Part shown: positions 26,690 to 36,863 of the stretch, one piece after another | Layout: every line of letters starts with the position of its first letter | Numbering within the stretch: the stretch's first letter is position 1 | Assembly (NCBI RefSeq): GCF_013215705.1 | Contig: NZ_JABSQR010000026.1 | Span: forward strand, 1 to 50,303 | Source of the DNA: Moritella sp. | Lineage (GTDB): Bacteria > Pseudomonadota > Gammaproteobacteria > Enterobacterales > Moritellaceae | Direction of reading: 5' to 3' | DNA length: 50,303 nucleotides | Translations under genes and position numbers: made by a program | The notes under the pieces: generated by a model | The model's database searches: none | What the model was told of the DNA's origin: nothing | The model's input: the letters and a program-made list of their open reading frames with translations, nothing else

Positions 26690-27016
26690 ATGACGATCTA
26701 TCTGCAGGTCCAGCAGTTATTAGCGGCGATTGAAGCTGAATTAAAAAATACGTCATTGTGGAATAAGGTTCCGCCAAGTACAGACGCGCTTGCGAGTACC
26801 ACGCCATTTTGTATTGATACTATGGCTTTTGCAGATTGGTTGCAATTTGTGTTTTTAGTGAAAATGAGCAAGCTGGTAGCGATGCAAATGCCTTTGCCTG
26901 AGAATATGGCGATACAGCCAATGGCGGAAGAAGCCTTCAAACCACAGACCGCGGATACCCGTAAATTGTTAAGCCTGATCTTATCGTTTGATCAGTTGTT
27001 AAATAAAAATAGTTAA
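26690..27016 (+). CDS. yqcC: YqcC-family protein
   Basis: 108 aa, a small helical soluble protein of unknown function. The family features are a helical N-terminus (VQQLLAAIEAELKNTSLW), then PFCIDTMAFADWLQFVFLVKM, MPLPENMAIQPMAEEAF and LSLILSFDQLL. It lies 27 bp upstream of truC, the same order as yqcC-truC in E. coli, so the two are probably one transcript. Confidence 0.88.
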   Translation: MTIYLQVQQLLAAIEAELKNTSLWNKVPPSTDALASTTPFCIDTMAFADWLQFVFLVKMSKLVAMQMPLPENMAIQPMAEEAFKPQTADTRKLLSLILSFDQLLNKNS

Positions 27017-27043
27017 ATACAGCTAGTTAGGTAATAAAGCATA

Positions 27044-27799
27044 ATGTTAGATATTTTATATCAAGATGAATACTTGGTGGCGATTGATAAACCGGCGGGT
27101 TTGTTGGTGCATCGCAGTTGGTTAGATAGTCATGAAACGCAGTTTGCTATGCAGATGGTGCGTGATCAGATTGGTCAGCATGTTTATACTGTGCATCGTT
27201 TAGATAGACCCACATCAGGCGTGTTGTTATTTGCATTATCAAGCGAAGTAGCAAGGCAGATGAGCGAGATATTTCAGGCGCATGCGTTAACCAAACGTTA
27301 CCTTGCGGTGGTGCGTGGTTGGATCAATGAGGCGGGGACGTTAGATTACGCCTTAAAAATAGAGCTGGATAAGATTGCCGATAAACAAGCCACGCAAGAT
27401 AAGGACGCGCAAGAAGCGGTAACGCATTATAAACCCTTGCATCAGGTTGAAATTCCGTATGCGATAAGTAAAAATCACCCGACGAGTCGTTATTGTTTAA
27501 TGGAGCTTGAGCCACAAACCGGTCGTAAGCATCAATTGCGTCGTCACATGAAGCATTTATTCCACCCTATTGTGGGCGATACTACCCATGGTGATGGCCG
27601 TCATAATGTGTTTTATCGTGAGCACTTTGAATTGCCACGTCTGTTACTAATTGCAAAATCATTATCTTTTATCCATCCGGTAACTGCCCAACCAGTGCAT
27701 ATTGAAGCCGCTGTTGGTGACGAAGTATTAGGGTTATTCGAGCAATTTGGCTGGCCTGCACAAGAAAGTGACTATCACCCGAAAACACCCGTAGAATAG
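27044..27799 (+). CDS. truC: tRNA pseudouridine(65) synthase
   Basis: RluA-family enzyme that makes pseudouridine at position 65 of certain tRNAs. The 251-aa protein begins MLDILYQDEYLVAIDKPAG, nearly the same as E. coli TruC. It has the catalytic aspartate in HRLDRPTSGVLLFAL (about residue 54) and the family signatures LELEPQTGRKHQLRRHMKHL and HPIVGDTTHGD. It follows yqcC. A 14-bp perfect inverted repeat lies 21 bp past the stop. Confidence 0.96.
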   Translation: MLDILYQDEYLVAIDKPAGLLVHRSWLDSHETQFAMQMVRDQIGQHVYTVHRLDRPTSGVLLFALSSEVARQMSEIFQAHALTKRYLAVVRGWINEAGTLDYALKIELDKIADKQATQDKDAQEAVTHYKPLHQVEIPYAISKNHPTSRYCLMELEPQTGRKHQLRRHMKHLFHPIVGDTTHGDGRHNVFYREHFELPRLLLIAKSLSFIHPVTAQPVHIEAAVGDEVLGLFEQFGWPAQESDYHPKTPVE

Positions 27800-27820
27800 C
27801 GCGTTGTTAGGCTGTTAACG

Positions 27821-27865
27821 TACCGATAAACTTAGGTTACACTTCGTTACGTAAGTTTATCGGTA
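27821..27865 (+). terminator. long hairpin after truC
   Basis: TACCGATAAACTTA (27821-27834) and TAAGTTTATCGGTA (27852-27865) are exact reverse complements with a 17-nt loop. It begins 21 bp past the truC stop. There is no T-run after it, so it may act as an RNA stabiliser or a Rho-independent-like pause site rather than a classical terminator. Confidence 0.5.
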
Positions 27866-28047
27866 AAGCTGTTATGGTTGTTGGTTGTATTTTATTTCAT
27901 AAATCTGCGCTAACACGCCAATCCCTATCGTTTTACTGTGTTATTGGCTAAATATCCGCTTTGCGGTACATTTCCTAAAACAAAAAACGCCTATGCAATC
28001 ACCTTGGTTGTTTATGTACTGACTCCGGCATTAAAAAGTTGCTCCAA

Positions 28048-28064
28048 TTGTACCGTTTTGTACC
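28048..28064 (+). promoter_or_regulatory. direct TTGTACC repeats one helical turn apart
   Basis: Two copies of TTGTACC start at 28048 and 28058, exactly 10 bp apart, about 180 bp upstream of ptsG. This spacing would suit cooperative binding of a regulator on one face of the helix. I recognise no known site. Apart from this, the truC hairpin and the small ORF below, the 440-bp truC-ptsG gap shows nothing definite. Confidence 0.3.
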
Positions 28065-28161
28065 ATTGTGAGTGGCTATTCAAATCTAAACAGCCGATCC
28101 GCTAATTGTTATGAGTATTGTTTTTAGCAGGCTATAGTTAACGCAACAAAGGAAGCTAACC

Positions 28162-28215
28162 ATGCATCCTCAACAAATTTCAACTGTATCAGGTCGCTGT
28201 TGCAGTACCATTTAG
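28162..28215 (+). CDS. possible 17-aa leader peptide upstream of ptsG
   Basis: A short ORF reading MHPQQISTVSGRCCSTI, with GGAA about 8 nt before its ATG and its stop codon 24 nt before the ptsG ATG. Adjacent Cys codons and the position within the likely 5'-UTR would suit a regulatory leader peptide, though an accident cannot be ruled out. No function is known to me. Confidence 0.35.
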   Translation: MHPQQISTVSGRCCSTI

Positions 28216-28239
28216 TTTGTTCACTATTAGGAGTGAGAG

Positions 28240-29670
28240 ATGAGTAACGCATTTGCAAATCTACAGAAAGTAGGTAAGTCATTAATGTTACCCGTATCGG
28301 TGTTACCGGTTGCTGGTATTTTATTAGGTGTTGGTGCCGCTAATTTCAGTTTTTTACCTGAAGTCGTTTCACAATTAATGGAACAGGCCGGTGGTTCAGT
28401 GTTTGGCCAAATGGCTCTACTATTCGCTGTCGGTGTGGCCTTAGGTTTCACTAAAAATGACGGTGTTGCGGGCCTTTCTGCCATTGTTGGTTACGGTATT
28501 ATGACGGCAACGCTAAGTGTTATGGCTGGCGTTATGGGCGTCGATAAAATTGATACTGGTGTACTTGGTGGTATCCTTGCTGGTGGCTTAGCGGGTTGGG
28601 CATTTAATAAATTTTATCGTATTCAATTGCCTGAATACCTAGGTTTCTTTGCTGGTAAACGTGCAGTGCCGATTATCACTGGTTTCTGCTCGATTGCCCT
28701 TGGTGCATTACTTTCTGTTGTTTGGCCTCCAATTGGTTCAGTTATCGCTACTTTCTCTGATTGGGCTGCGCACCAAAATCCAACTGTGGCATTTGGTATT
28801 TACGGTGTAGTTGAACGTGCACTTATCCCATTTGGTCTTCACCATATTTGGAATGTACCATTCTTCTATGAAGCTGGTACTTGTAGTAACAATGCAGGTG
28901 AAGTGGTTCATGGCATCATGACTTGTTTCCTAACTGCTGATGATGCATCACGTGCTGCAGGTAATGGTTTCGGTCAACTTGCTGGTGGTTACTTATTCAA
29001 AATGTTTGGTCTTCCTGCTGCTGCTATCGCCATTGCACATTCAGCTAAACCTGAAAATCGCGCTAAAGTATTAGGTATCATGGCATCTGCTGCATTGACA
29101 TCATTCTTAACGGGTATTACTGAACCAATTGAATTTGCATTCCTATTTGTTGCGCCTGTACTTTATGTTATTCACGCTTTACTTGCTGGTTTAGCTTATG
29201 TAATTACGAACTCAATGGGCATTATTCATGGCCATACGTTCTCGAATGGTTTCATTGACTTCATTGTTCAAGCCCCACACGCTCAAAAAATGCCATTACT
29301 TATTGGTATCGGTATGATTTATGCGGTTGTCTACTACGTTGTATTCCGCGTCGTGATTAAGCTGTTAGACCTTAAAACACCCGGTCGTGAAGATGAAAGT
29401 GAAGAAGTTGCTGCTGCGCCTGTATCTACTGATGCAATGGCGGCGGAACTGGTTGCTGCATTCGGTGGTAAAGATAACATTACTAACTTAGACGCCTGTA
29501 TCACGCGCTTACGTATTAGTGTTAACTCGATTGACAAGGTAGACAACGAGAAGCTGAAAGCACTAGGTGCAAAAGCTGTTGTCGTTGTTGGTTCCGGTGT
29601 ACAGGCTATCTTCGGCACTAAGTCTGATAACCTACGTACGGATATGGAACACTATATCAATACGCTATAA
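28240..29670 (+). CDS. ptsG: PTS glucose-specific transporter, EIICB component
   Basis: Imports and phosphorylates glucose using phosphate passed from EIIA-Glc. The 476-aa protein (E. coli PtsG 477) has an N-terminal EIIC membrane domain of about ten helices, starting [20 protein letters not shown], with [12 protein letters not shown] for sugar binding. After a linker (LKTPGRED) comes the C-terminal EIIB domain, with the phosphorylated Cys420 in [10 protein letters not shown]. No EIIA is fused, so it depends on Crr. A good GGAG ribosome site precedes the ATG. Specificity for glucose over N-acetylglucosamine is inferred from near identity with PtsG. Confidence 0.94.
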   Translation: MSNAFANLQKVGKSLMLPVSVLPVAGILLGVGAANFSFLPEVVSQLMEQAGGSVFGQMALLFAVGVALGFTKNDGVAGLSAIVGYGIMTATLSVMAGVMGVDKIDTGVLGGILAGGLAGWAFNKFYRIQLPEYLGFFAGKRAVPIITGFCSIALGALLSVVWPPIGSVIATFSDWAAHQNPTVAFGIYGVVERALIPFGLHHIWNVPFFYEAGTCSNNAGEVVHGIMTCFLTADDASRAAGNGFGQLAGGYLFKMFGLPAAAIAIAHSAKPENRAKVLGIMASAALTSFLTGITEPIEFAFLFVAPVLYVIHALLAGLAYVITNSMGIIHGHTFSNGFIDFIVQAPHAQKMPLLIGIGMIYAVVYYVVFRVVIKLLDLKTPGREDESEEVAAAPVSTDAMAAELVAAFGGKDNITNLDACITRLRISVNSIDKVDNEKLKALGAKAVVVVGSGVQAIFGTKSDNLRTDMEHYINTL

Positions 29671-29704
29671 CTAAACATTCAGCCTGTTCTAGGCTGCTGA
29701 GACG

Positions 29705-29735
29705 AAAATGGCATCAATAATTATGCCATTTTTTT
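29705..29735 (+). terminator. intrinsic terminator of ptsG
   Basis: A 10-bp perfect stem AAAATGGCAT/ATGCCATTTT around an 8-nt loop, followed by a run of seven T's. It begins 34 bp past the ptsG stop codon. Confidence 0.88.
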
Positions 29736-29847
29736 CTCTGTGACTCTGTATTCCTTCTGTTCTGTATTTTACCATCCTTGAAAGATACAACTTAACCGAC
29801 TCTGAGATAGATCTGGTCATCATGCATTATCCATTAAAAGGTGTTTC

Positions 29848-31731
29848 ATGTTAAAAAATATGTCACTCAAAAATAAACTCGCACTATCAGCTAGTCTGGC
29901 CATTATATTGGGCGGAATACTGGTCGCTTCAGTATCATTTTGGTCTTCGTTACAACGTTTAGATGTTGAAATTGAAGAGCGATTAAAAGGCTCTTCAGCT
30001 TCATATAATCAATACGTTGCCGATTGGATTGAATCGAAAGGCGTCATTTTAAGTTCGTTGTCTGATGATATAGCGCCGGAAACGCTTGAGAAATATTTGC
30101 AACAAATGGCGCGTTCGGGAGAGTTTGATAATGTATTTGCTGCATTTCCAGATGGCAGTCAAAAGAATGCCAATGGGATCATACTACCGGCAGGCAATGA
30201 TGATCCTCGCAAATGGGGCTGGTACATTAATGCTAAAGCGGATCCTTCCAAAGTGTTTATGGATAATCCAACGGTTGCGGCGGCTACCGGAGCCAATGTG
30301 GTCTCTTTAGGTAATTTACATCAGTTGCAAGGACAACCCGTCGTGATTGGGGCTGATGTGGAAATTAATGATATTTTACAGAGCATGAAAGCCGTCATAT
30401 TACCTGGTGATGGTTATATGTTTATTGGTAATCAGCAAGGTACTATTTTTGCTCACCAAGATATTAATTTATTGAATAAAAACATTGCTTCGTTAGGTCT
30501 GGATTTTGCTGAGATCCAGAAAATATTACGTGCTCCCCATGTTGAAAAAATAAAGGTTAATGGCAAAGACACCATCGTTTATGCCGAATCGATTAAAAAT
30601 AATGATTTATTTATTATTATGGTCGTTGATTACAATTCCGCTGTAGCACCTTTGTACGCCGCAATATGGAGCCAAGCAATTGCCACGCTTGTTGTTGTTG
30701 TCGTTTGTACCTTTTTATTCAATCTGTTGTGCGGTATGTTATTTCAACCGCTGCGAAGCGTATCTGATGCGCTGGCTTTGATTGCGCAAGGTGGAGGTGA
30801 TCTTACCCAGCGCATTGAGATCTATGCCAACGATGAAGTGGGTGATTTAGCCAATAATTTTAATATGTTTGTAGGTAGTCAACAACAATTAATCCAGCAC
30901 ATTCGTACTCAATCGGAGACGTTAATAACGGAATCCATCGAAGGCGAGCGTCAGGCTAATCAATCTGCGAGTGATCTTAACCATCAACAGCAAGAAATTG
31001 AAATGGTGGCGACGGCTGTGACTGAAATGGCTTCTGCAACTCAGGAAATTGCTTCGCATGCAGAACAGACTGCCAGAGCGGCACAAGATTCGACAGGCAG
31101 TACCCACGAAGGACGCCAGTTGGTATTAAACTCAAAAAATTCAATCAATAATTTGGCCTCTGAAGTGTCTGAAGCGTCGAAAGTGATTGCTGACTTAAGC
31201 CAGCATGCTCAGGACATATCAACCATACTCGCGACCATCCAGGGGATTGCAGAACAAACCAACTTATTGGCACTGAATGCTGCCATTGAAGCGGCTCGAG
31301 CTGGTGAGAAAGGACGTGGCTTTGCTGTTGTAGCGGATGAAGTTCGTGTGCTATCACAACGAACACACTTATCTACAGAAGAAATTAAAGCAACGATTGA
31401 TACTTTACAATTGACGACGGCAAAAGCGGTTAATCTCATGGACAGCAGTTCGAAATTGGCTGTTTGCTCAGTAACCGATGCAGATCAAGCTGCCCATGCA
31501 TTGGAAGAAATTAATAAGTCGGTGTTATTAATCAGTGATATGGCGACTCAGATTGCCACCGCTGCTGAAGAGCAGACGCAGGTCACTAGTGAAATTTCAC
31601 AGAATGTTATTTCAATTAAAGATGTGACCGATACGTTAGCGTTAGGTGCCAGCCAAAATCTAGTTCAATCGCAACAACTCAATCATCAAGCGAGCGAACT
31701 AAACGGCAAGGTAGCCACCTTTATTGTGTAA
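29848..31731 (+). CDS. methyl-accepting chemotaxis protein with Cache-type sensor
   Basis: A 627-aa chemoreceptor. A first membrane helix (about 12-32) is followed by a periplasmic sensor of about 235 residues, which looks like a double-Cache domain with [20 protein letters not shown] second helix (about 272-296), a HAMP domain ([25 protein letters not shown]) and the signalling domain follow. The kinase-control tip reads [32 protein letters not shown]. No CheR/CheB-tethering pentapeptide ends the protein. The ligand is unknown; Cache receptors often bind small organic acids or amino acids. It has its own transcription unit after the ptsG terminator. Confidence 0.93.
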   Translation: MLKNMSLKNKLALSASLAIILGGILVASVSFWSSLQRLDVEIEERLKGSSASYNQYVADWIESKGVILSSLSDDIAPETLEKYLQQMARSGEFDNVFAAFPDGSQKNANGIILPAGNDDPRKWGWYINAKADPSKVFMDNPTVAAATGANVVSLGNLHQLQGQPVVIGADVEINDILQSMKAVILPGDGYMFIGNQQGTIFAHQDINLLNKNIASLGLDFAEIQKILRAPHVEKIKVNGKDTIVYAESIKNNDLFIIMVVDYNSAVAPLYAAIWSQAIATLVVVVVCTFLFNLLCGMLFQPLRSVSDALALIAQGGGDLTQRIEIYANDEVGDLANNFNMFVGSQQQLIQHIRTQSETLITESIEGERQANQSASDLNHQQQEIEMVATAVTEMASATQEIASHAEQTARAAQDSTGSTHEGRQLVLNSKNSINNLASEVSEASKVIADLSQHAQDISTILATIQGIAEQTNLLALNAAIEAARAGEKGRGFAVVADEVRVLSQRTHLSTEEIKATIDTLQLTTAKAVNLMDSSSKLAVCSVTDADQAAHALEEINKSVLLISDMATQIATAAEEQTQVTSEISQNVISIKDVTDTLALGASQNLVQSQQLNHQASELNGKVATFIV

Positions 31732-31838
31732 GAGAGTGGAAAATAAATTGCAGTGATGTAAACCTGATGCAACAAATGATGTATACCGTTCACCAAGCTA
31801 TTCGACTCATGTCATGCATCAGCACGATTTTCAGGGAC

Positions 31839-31862
31839 AAAAAAGCCCAGCATTACTGGGCT
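31839..31862 (-). terminator. intrinsic terminator of dapD
   Basis: A stem AGCCCAG/CTGGGCT with loop CATTA, preceded on the plus strand by six A's, which become a U-run on the minus strand. It lies 60 bp past the dapD stop codon. Confidence 0.8.
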
Positions 31863-31922
31863 AACAATTTATATAAAGCGGATAGTTATTTACACAAAAA
31901 TAATCGCTATTATATAAAAAAA

Positions 31923-32954
31923 CTAGTTGTTTGAGTGTAGTTCTGCGTTTAGTTCAACCGCTGATTTATTGGTTAAACATTCAATCGTGCCTGAGATTGA
32001 ATTGCGACGGAATAACAAGTCATCTTTACCCGCCAAATCACGTGCTTTTACAATTTCGACGGCTTGATTACTTGCATCTAATATTTGTACTTTAGAACCT
32101 GCAGTAATGTATAGACCAGACTCGATAGTACAACGGTTACCCAGTGGAATACCTAAACCAGCGTTGGCACCCAGTAAGCAGTTTTCACCCATAGAGATAA
32201 CTAATTGGCCACCGCCACTTAATGTCCCCATGATAGATGCACCGCCACCGATGTCAGAACCGTTACCAACCATCACACCAGCTGAGATACGACCTTCAAC
32301 CATGCTCACACCTTCAGTGCCAGCATTAAAGTTAACAAAACCTTCATGCATGATCGTTGTGCCTTCACCAACGTGAGCGCCTAAACGTACACGTGCAGTG
32401 TGAGCAATACGTACACCTTTAGGTACCACGTAATCTGTCATCTTAGGGAACTTATCAACACAGCTTACTGTTAATACTTCACCGGCAAGACGCGCTGCAA
32501 TTTGGCGCTCTGCAAGTTCAGGTAAATCAATCGGACCTTGGTTAGTCCATGCAATGTTATGCAGTAGGCCAAAGATACCGTCTAATACAGTGCCATGTGG
32601 CTTCACTAGGCGATGTGAAATCAGTTGAAGCTTTAGATAACCTTCTGCCACAGATGCTGGCTTTTCGTCAGTTGCAAGCACAACAAGCACTAGCGGTTGT
32701 TTACTGTTTGCTGCTGCCGTTGCAAATTTAGCATTCGCGGTATCATCATTGGCAGTGAATGCCGTTGCAAGTTGCGCTGCTTGTGCTGACGTTACTTCAA
32801 TAACTTTATTCTGCCCTTGATAATTAACGACTTCGCTAATATCGGCAACCAGTTTATCACTTGGGTTTAGCAGCGGGTTTGGGAAAAAAGCTTCGATAAT
32901 TTTACCTGTTGTATTTTTAGTAGCACTACCGAAAGCGAGTGAGAAAGTGGCCAT
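31923..32954 (-). CDS. dapD: tetrahydrodipicolinate N-succinyltransferase (DapD)
   Basis: Succinylates tetrahydrodipicolinate in the lysine and meso-diaminopimelate pathway. From the start MATFSLAFGSATKN it is 343 aa, matching the longer Pseudomonas-type DapD (about 344), not the 274-aa E. coli form. Shared stretches are VDKFPKMTDYVVPKGVRIAHTARVRLGAHVGEGTTIMHEG and LLFRRNSISG, with left-handed beta-helix repeats between. An in-frame extension to 33002 is not family-like and is rejected; the ribosome site GGAG is 11 nt upstream, a little far. Downstream of glnD, as in E. coli. Confidence 0.93.
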   Translation of the reverse strand: MATFSLAFGSATKNTTGKIIEAFFPNPLLNPSDKLVADISEVVNYQGQNKVIEVTSAQAAQLATAFTANDDTANAKFATAAANSKQPLVLVVLATDEKPASVAEGYLKLQLISHRLVKPHGTVLDGIFGLLHNIAWTNQGPIDLPELAERQIAARLAGEVLTVSCVDKFPKMTDYVVPKGVRIAHTARVRLGAHVGEGTTIMHEGFVNFNAGTEGVSMVEGRISAGVMVGNGSDIGGGASIMGTLSGGGQLVISMGENCLLGANAGLGIPLGNRCTIESGLYITAGSKVQILDASNQAVEIVKARDLAGKDDLLFRRNSISGTIECLTNKSAVELNAELHSNN

Positions 32955-33087
32955 AACTGAGAAATCTCCATTTAAAATAAGGGCGTGATATTCATACATC
33001 ACGCCAGACTTTTATATATTACTGTTAGTTCTATCACATTTGTCTTTGTTGTTTCAAAGAAAATTGTCATTGTTATTTTCAGCGTAA

Positions 33088-35703
33088 TTAGTTATCGGCC
33101 AATTCGGTGATCAGATTATGGCGTAATTCTGCTTGCTGTTCTGGTGAGAGCGGTTGATTGTTATGACCCGAAATAATAAAGAAATCTTCTGCGCGTTCAC
33201 CAATCGTTGAAATTTTGGCATTATGCAGCACAATATTTTCGGAGCTCAAAATAGCACTGATCCGGGCCAGTAATCCTGGGGTATCTAAGGTGATGATCTC
33301 GACAAAGGTACGTTTTTTCTTGGTGGCTAAAAACGTCACTTGGGTTTTTACTGAGAACGGTTTTATTTGCCGTGGAATACGCTGTTTTCTTAATATCGGC
33401 GCTTTACCTATCTTTAACACCGCCTCTAATGCTGCTTGCAATGCATAGACACGATCCGGGGCGAGGAAATCACCGGTTTGATCCAAGATCACGAAACTAT
33501 CGAGTACATAACCATTACGGCTTGAGGTGATTTTCGCATCATGAATGTTTAAGTTTTTATTACCTAAGGTAGATACAGCCGAAGCGAACAAATGCTTATT
33601 GTCTTTGGCATAGATAAACACTTCATTACCACCGCGGGTACTATTCTGACTGATTAGCACCAAAGGAAGTGTCGGGTCCTCATGATTGAGGATACCTGTG
33701 GTATGCCAACAGATCTGACTTGGATCATTACGCAAAAAGTACTCAGAACGGAATGTGTTCCACAATGCTTGGATCTGCTCGAGACTAAAGCGGCTGTTTT
33801 CTAAAAAGGCCAACGCTGTATCTTTATTATTGCGGATCCTGAATTTAGCATCCAGCGGATTTTCTAAGCCGCGACGCAAAGCTTGCTGCGTTAAGAAGTA
33901 CAATTCACGCAGCAGTGAACCTTTCCAATTATTCCATAAGCTATCATTAGTGGCACAAATATCCGCAACAGTGAGGCAGTAGAGGTAGTTTAAATGTTCT
34001 TGATCACCAATGGTTCGGGCAAATTCGGTAATGATCTCGGGATCATGAATATCACGGCGTTGCGCGGTGACCGACATCAATAGATGGTATTTGACCAATC
34101 GGGATACCATTTTTCGGTCGGCCTTGTTGATCCCGTGCTTCTTACAGAATGCACGTGCGTCTATGGCCCCTATTTCGGAGTGATTACCTTTTTGGCCTTT
34201 GCCTATATCATGGAAAATAGCCGCGATGAGTAATAATTCTGGCTTTTCTAAACGCGGGTATATCTCACAGCATAATGGGTGAGTTACTTTGGTTTCGTCG
34301 CGTTTAAAGGAATCAATAATTTTGACTAAACGATGAGTGTGTTCATCAACAGTATAGTTGTGGAATAAATCAAACTGCATCTGCCCGAGAATGCGACTCC
34401 ACTGTGGTATATAGGCGGCGATGACACCATACTTATGCATTAAGGTAAGTGCTAAACCACTCGCATTAGGGTGTTTAAGTAGCTGCATAAATTGTTCACG
34501 GCATTCGGGAATATCTTCTAACCACATCGTTAGCTTGCGTCTTGCATCGCGTAATTCACGTATAGTAGCGGCATAAATACCTGTGATATGTTCGTTATCG
34601 GCAATATGATAAAACAACTCAATAATCGCTCTGGGACGACGGGTAAATAGATCGGTGCTGGTGGTATCTATTAAGCTGCCGCGCAGCTGAAAGTCCGCGG
34701 TGATATTACGCACATCCATCCCCACGTGTCCGAGGATCGCTTGGTTAAATAGCTGTAACAGCATTTCATTGAGTTCGGTAACGCGACGAATTGTTTGGTA
34801 GAACTGCTTCATCATAGTTTCAACAGCCTGATTGCCTTCACCGCTATAACCGAGTGCTTCAGCGACCGTGGTTTGTCTGTCGAAGAGCAGGCGGTTATCA
34901 CAGCGTTTTAAACCAAGGTGCAGCGCAAAGCGCACTCGCCATAAGAAATTCTGGCAACCTTCCAGCTCGTGGTATTCACCTTTGGTTAAAAAACCATGAT
35001 TGGTTAATTCTAAGAAACTGCTCGAACCGAAATGGCGACGGGTGATCCACAAAATAGTTTGTAAATCGCGTAACCCACCAGGGCTGCTTTTAAGGTCAGG
35101 TTCTAAATTATATGATGAGCCTTTGAACTGGTGATGACGCGCAAGCTGCTCTTCATGTTTGGCTTGGAAAAAATCTTGGCTTGGCCAAAATGTCTCAGGA
35201 TCAATGATATCCTGTAATTGTGCGTAAGTGTCTTCAGAACCTGTGATCAAGCGCGACTCTAAGAGGTTGGTCGCAATCGTGATATCCGCTAGCCCTTGTT
35301 CTAAGCATTCATCAATGGTGCGTACGCTATGACCCACCTCTAAACGTAGATCCCATAACATGGTGATAAAGAGTGATATTGCTTGCTCTTGCTCTGGTGT
35401 TAAGACGGATGCAGTGGTGATGAGCAAGTCTATGTCTGATTTAGGATGCAATTCGCCACGACCATAACCACCAACCGCGACGAGTGCTAATGCCGGATGA
35501 GTCGAGAGGCTGAATTTTTGCCAAAGTCGATTGAGTAATTGATCCATGTATTCTGCACGGCAAGATACTAACGCAATAATATCATCACCATCAAAGAAGC
35601 GTTGTTCAAGCCAGGACTGAAATTCTTGCATGTGTGATTTACAATGACTAAGTGTTAACTCTTCATCTGAGAGTAATGCGGGAACATATTGAGTTGGATC
35701 CAT
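33088..35703 (-). CDS. glnD: bifunctional PII uridylyltransferase/uridylyl-removing enzyme
   Basis: Senses glutamine and adds or removes UMP on PII proteins, controlling nitrogen assimilation. The 871-aa protein has the nucleotidyltransferase motif GGYGRGELHPKSDIDLL (about 78-94, with metal Asp90 and Asp92). A helical linker, an HD domain for UMP removal (AAIFHDIGKGQKGNHSEIGA) and two C-terminal ACT domains that bind glutamine follow. All parts look intact. It lies between map and dapD, as in E. coli, but a strong terminator after map separates the two. Confidence 0.97.
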   Translation of the reverse strand: MDPTQYVPALLSDEELTLSHCKSHMQEFQSWLEQRFFDGDDIIALVSCRAEYMDQLLNRLWQKFSLSTHPALALVAVGGYGRGELHPKSDIDLLITTASVLTPEQEQAISLFITMLWDLRLEVGHSVRTIDECLEQGLADITIATNLLESRLITGSEDTYAQLQDIIDPETFWPSQDFFQAKHEEQLARHHQFKGSSYNLEPDLKSSPGGLRDLQTILWITRRHFGSSSFLELTNHGFLTKGEYHELEGCQNFLWRVRFALHLGLKRCDNRLLFDRQTTVAEALGYSGEGNQAVETMMKQFYQTIRRVTELNEMLLQLFNQAILGHVGMDVRNITADFQLRGSLIDTTSTDLFTRRPRAIIELFYHIADNEHITGIYAATIRELRDARRKLTMWLEDIPECREQFMQLLKHPNASGLALTLMHKYGVIAAYIPQWSRILGQMQFDLFHNYTVDEHTHRLVKIIDSFKRDETKVTHPLCCEIYPRLEKPELLLIAAIFHDIGKGQKGNHSEIGAIDARAFCKKHGINKADRKMVSRLVKYHLLMSVTAQRRDIHDPEIITEFARTIGDQEHLNYLYCLTVADICATNDSLWNNWKGSLLRELYFLTQQALRRGLENPLDAKFRIRNNKDTALAFLENSRFSLEQIQALWNTFRSEYFLRNDPSQICWHTTGILNHEDPTLPLVLISQNSTRGGNEVFIYAKDNKHLFASAVSTLGNKNLNIHDAKITSSRNGYVLDSFVILDQTGDFLAPDRVYALQAALEAVLKIGKAPILRKQRIPRQIKPFSVKTQVTFLATKKKRTFVEIITLDTPGLLARISAILSSENIVLHNAKISTIGERAEDFFIISGHNNQPLSPEQQAELRHNLITELADN

Positions 35704-35727
35704 GCGACGCCTTCCTGGAGTTCGATA

Positions 35728-35759
35728 GAAAAATGGGAACCGCAGGGTGCAGTTCCCAT
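35728..35759 (-). terminator. intrinsic terminator between map and glnD
   Basis: On the minus strand the stem ATGGGAAC/GTTCCCAT is followed by a U-run (complement of AAAAA at 35728-35732). It sits 54 bp past the map stop codon and only about 25 bp before the glnD ATG, so it could attenuate read-through into glnD. Confidence 0.75.
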
Positions 35760-35813
35760 GTTTACTGATGATAAAAATAGCGTTTATTTACGACTCGTTT
35801 TAAGGTACGTGTA

Positions 35814-36653
35814 CTAGTTCTTCAAGATACGTGGGATTGTTTCTTCATCACGTAATGTCATAATTTCACAACCGTCTTTAGTGACAACGATGGTATGTTC
35901 CCATTGTGCTGAATTTTTATTGTCTTTGGTTAATACCGTCCAGTGATCATCGGCAACGTGGTTGTGCTTTTTACCCGCATTGATCATCGGTTCAATCGTG
36001 AAGCACATACCTTCTTTAAGTATTAGGTTCTGGTTGCTTTCGTTGAAGCGTGATTTGTAATGTAATACTTGTGGTTCTTCATGGAATTTTTCACCAATGC
36101 CGTGACCACAATATTCTTCTACGATGGAATACTTGCGTGTTGGGTTGGCTTTATTGTGAGACTTGATTTTTTTCTCAATGATCTCGCCAATGCGGCTTAA
36201 ACGTGTACCCGGTTTTACTTGACGTAAACCTTCGTATAACGCTTCTTGTGAAATGCGGCATAATTGCTTATCACGTGGTGACACCTCTCCAATTAAAAAC
36301 ATCTTTGAGGTATCGCCATGTAGGCCATCTTTGATCACGGTAATATCCAAGTTAATAATGTCGCCATCGACTAATGGACGATCACTTGGTACACCATGGC
36401 AAACAACGCTGTTAATTGATGTGCAGATCGATTTTGGAAATGCAGTATCATCATTTTCATCGTAGCTTGGGTAAAATAATGGTGCTGATAATGCGTCGTT
36501 TGCTAAAGTGAATTCATGGCAACGATCATTTAACTCCTGAGTGGTCACCCCGGCAACTACAAACGGTTCTATCATTTCTAGTACCTGTGCAGCTAAACGG
36601 CCTGCAACGCGCATTTTTTCGATTTGATCTTCAGTTTTAATGATTACGCTCAT
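35814..36653 (-). CDS. map: methionine aminopeptidase, type I
   Basis: Removes N-terminal Met from new proteins. The 279-aa enzyme (E. coli 264) has the five conserved metal ligands visible in context: Asp in INLDITV and HGDTSKMF, His in EEYCGHGIGEKFHEE, Glu in FTIEPMINAG, and Glu in QWEHTIVV. It starts MSVIIKTEDQIEKMRVAGRL. It is divergent from rpsB, the usual arrangement, with a 482-bp gap that carries the rpsB promoter and leader. Confidence 0.97.
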   Translation of the reverse strand: MSVIIKTEDQIEKMRVAGRLAAQVLEMIEPFVVAGVTTQELNDRCHEFTLANDALSAPLFYPSYDENDDTAFPKSICTSINSVVCHGVPSDRPLVDGDIINLDITVIKDGLHGDTSKMFLIGEVSPRDKQLCRISQEALYEGLRQVKPGTRLSRIGEIIEKKIKSHNKANPTRKYSIVEEYCGHGIGEKFHEEPQVLHYKSRFNESNQNLILKEGMCFTIEPMINAGKKHNHVADDHWTVLTKDNKNSAQWEHTIVVTKDGCEIMTLRDEETIPRILKN

Positions 36654-36863
36654 TTTTCACTCTTCAATATATAGGTGTTTTGTTTTATAGCTATGATTGT
36701 AACGCTAATGCGAGTGATAAGCATAAATTTTTCTCTGATACTCGGGTGCTTATTCACGTTATTACTATTTATAGGTATTTAAGACAGAGACATAATTAAT
36801 TTTATGACGAGAAATATTGCTATAACCCGTTAAAATGAAGCATGCGTGTTACGTTAAATCTCG

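Noticed and set aside
29736-29847. A possible sigma-28 flagellar promoter before the chemoreceptor gene
   Set aside because: Only ACCGAC resembles GCCGATAA and the -35 spacing does not fit.
32955-33002. 16-residue extension of dapD
   Set aside because: Family proteins start at the equivalent of MATFSLAFG, and the extension has no ribosome site.
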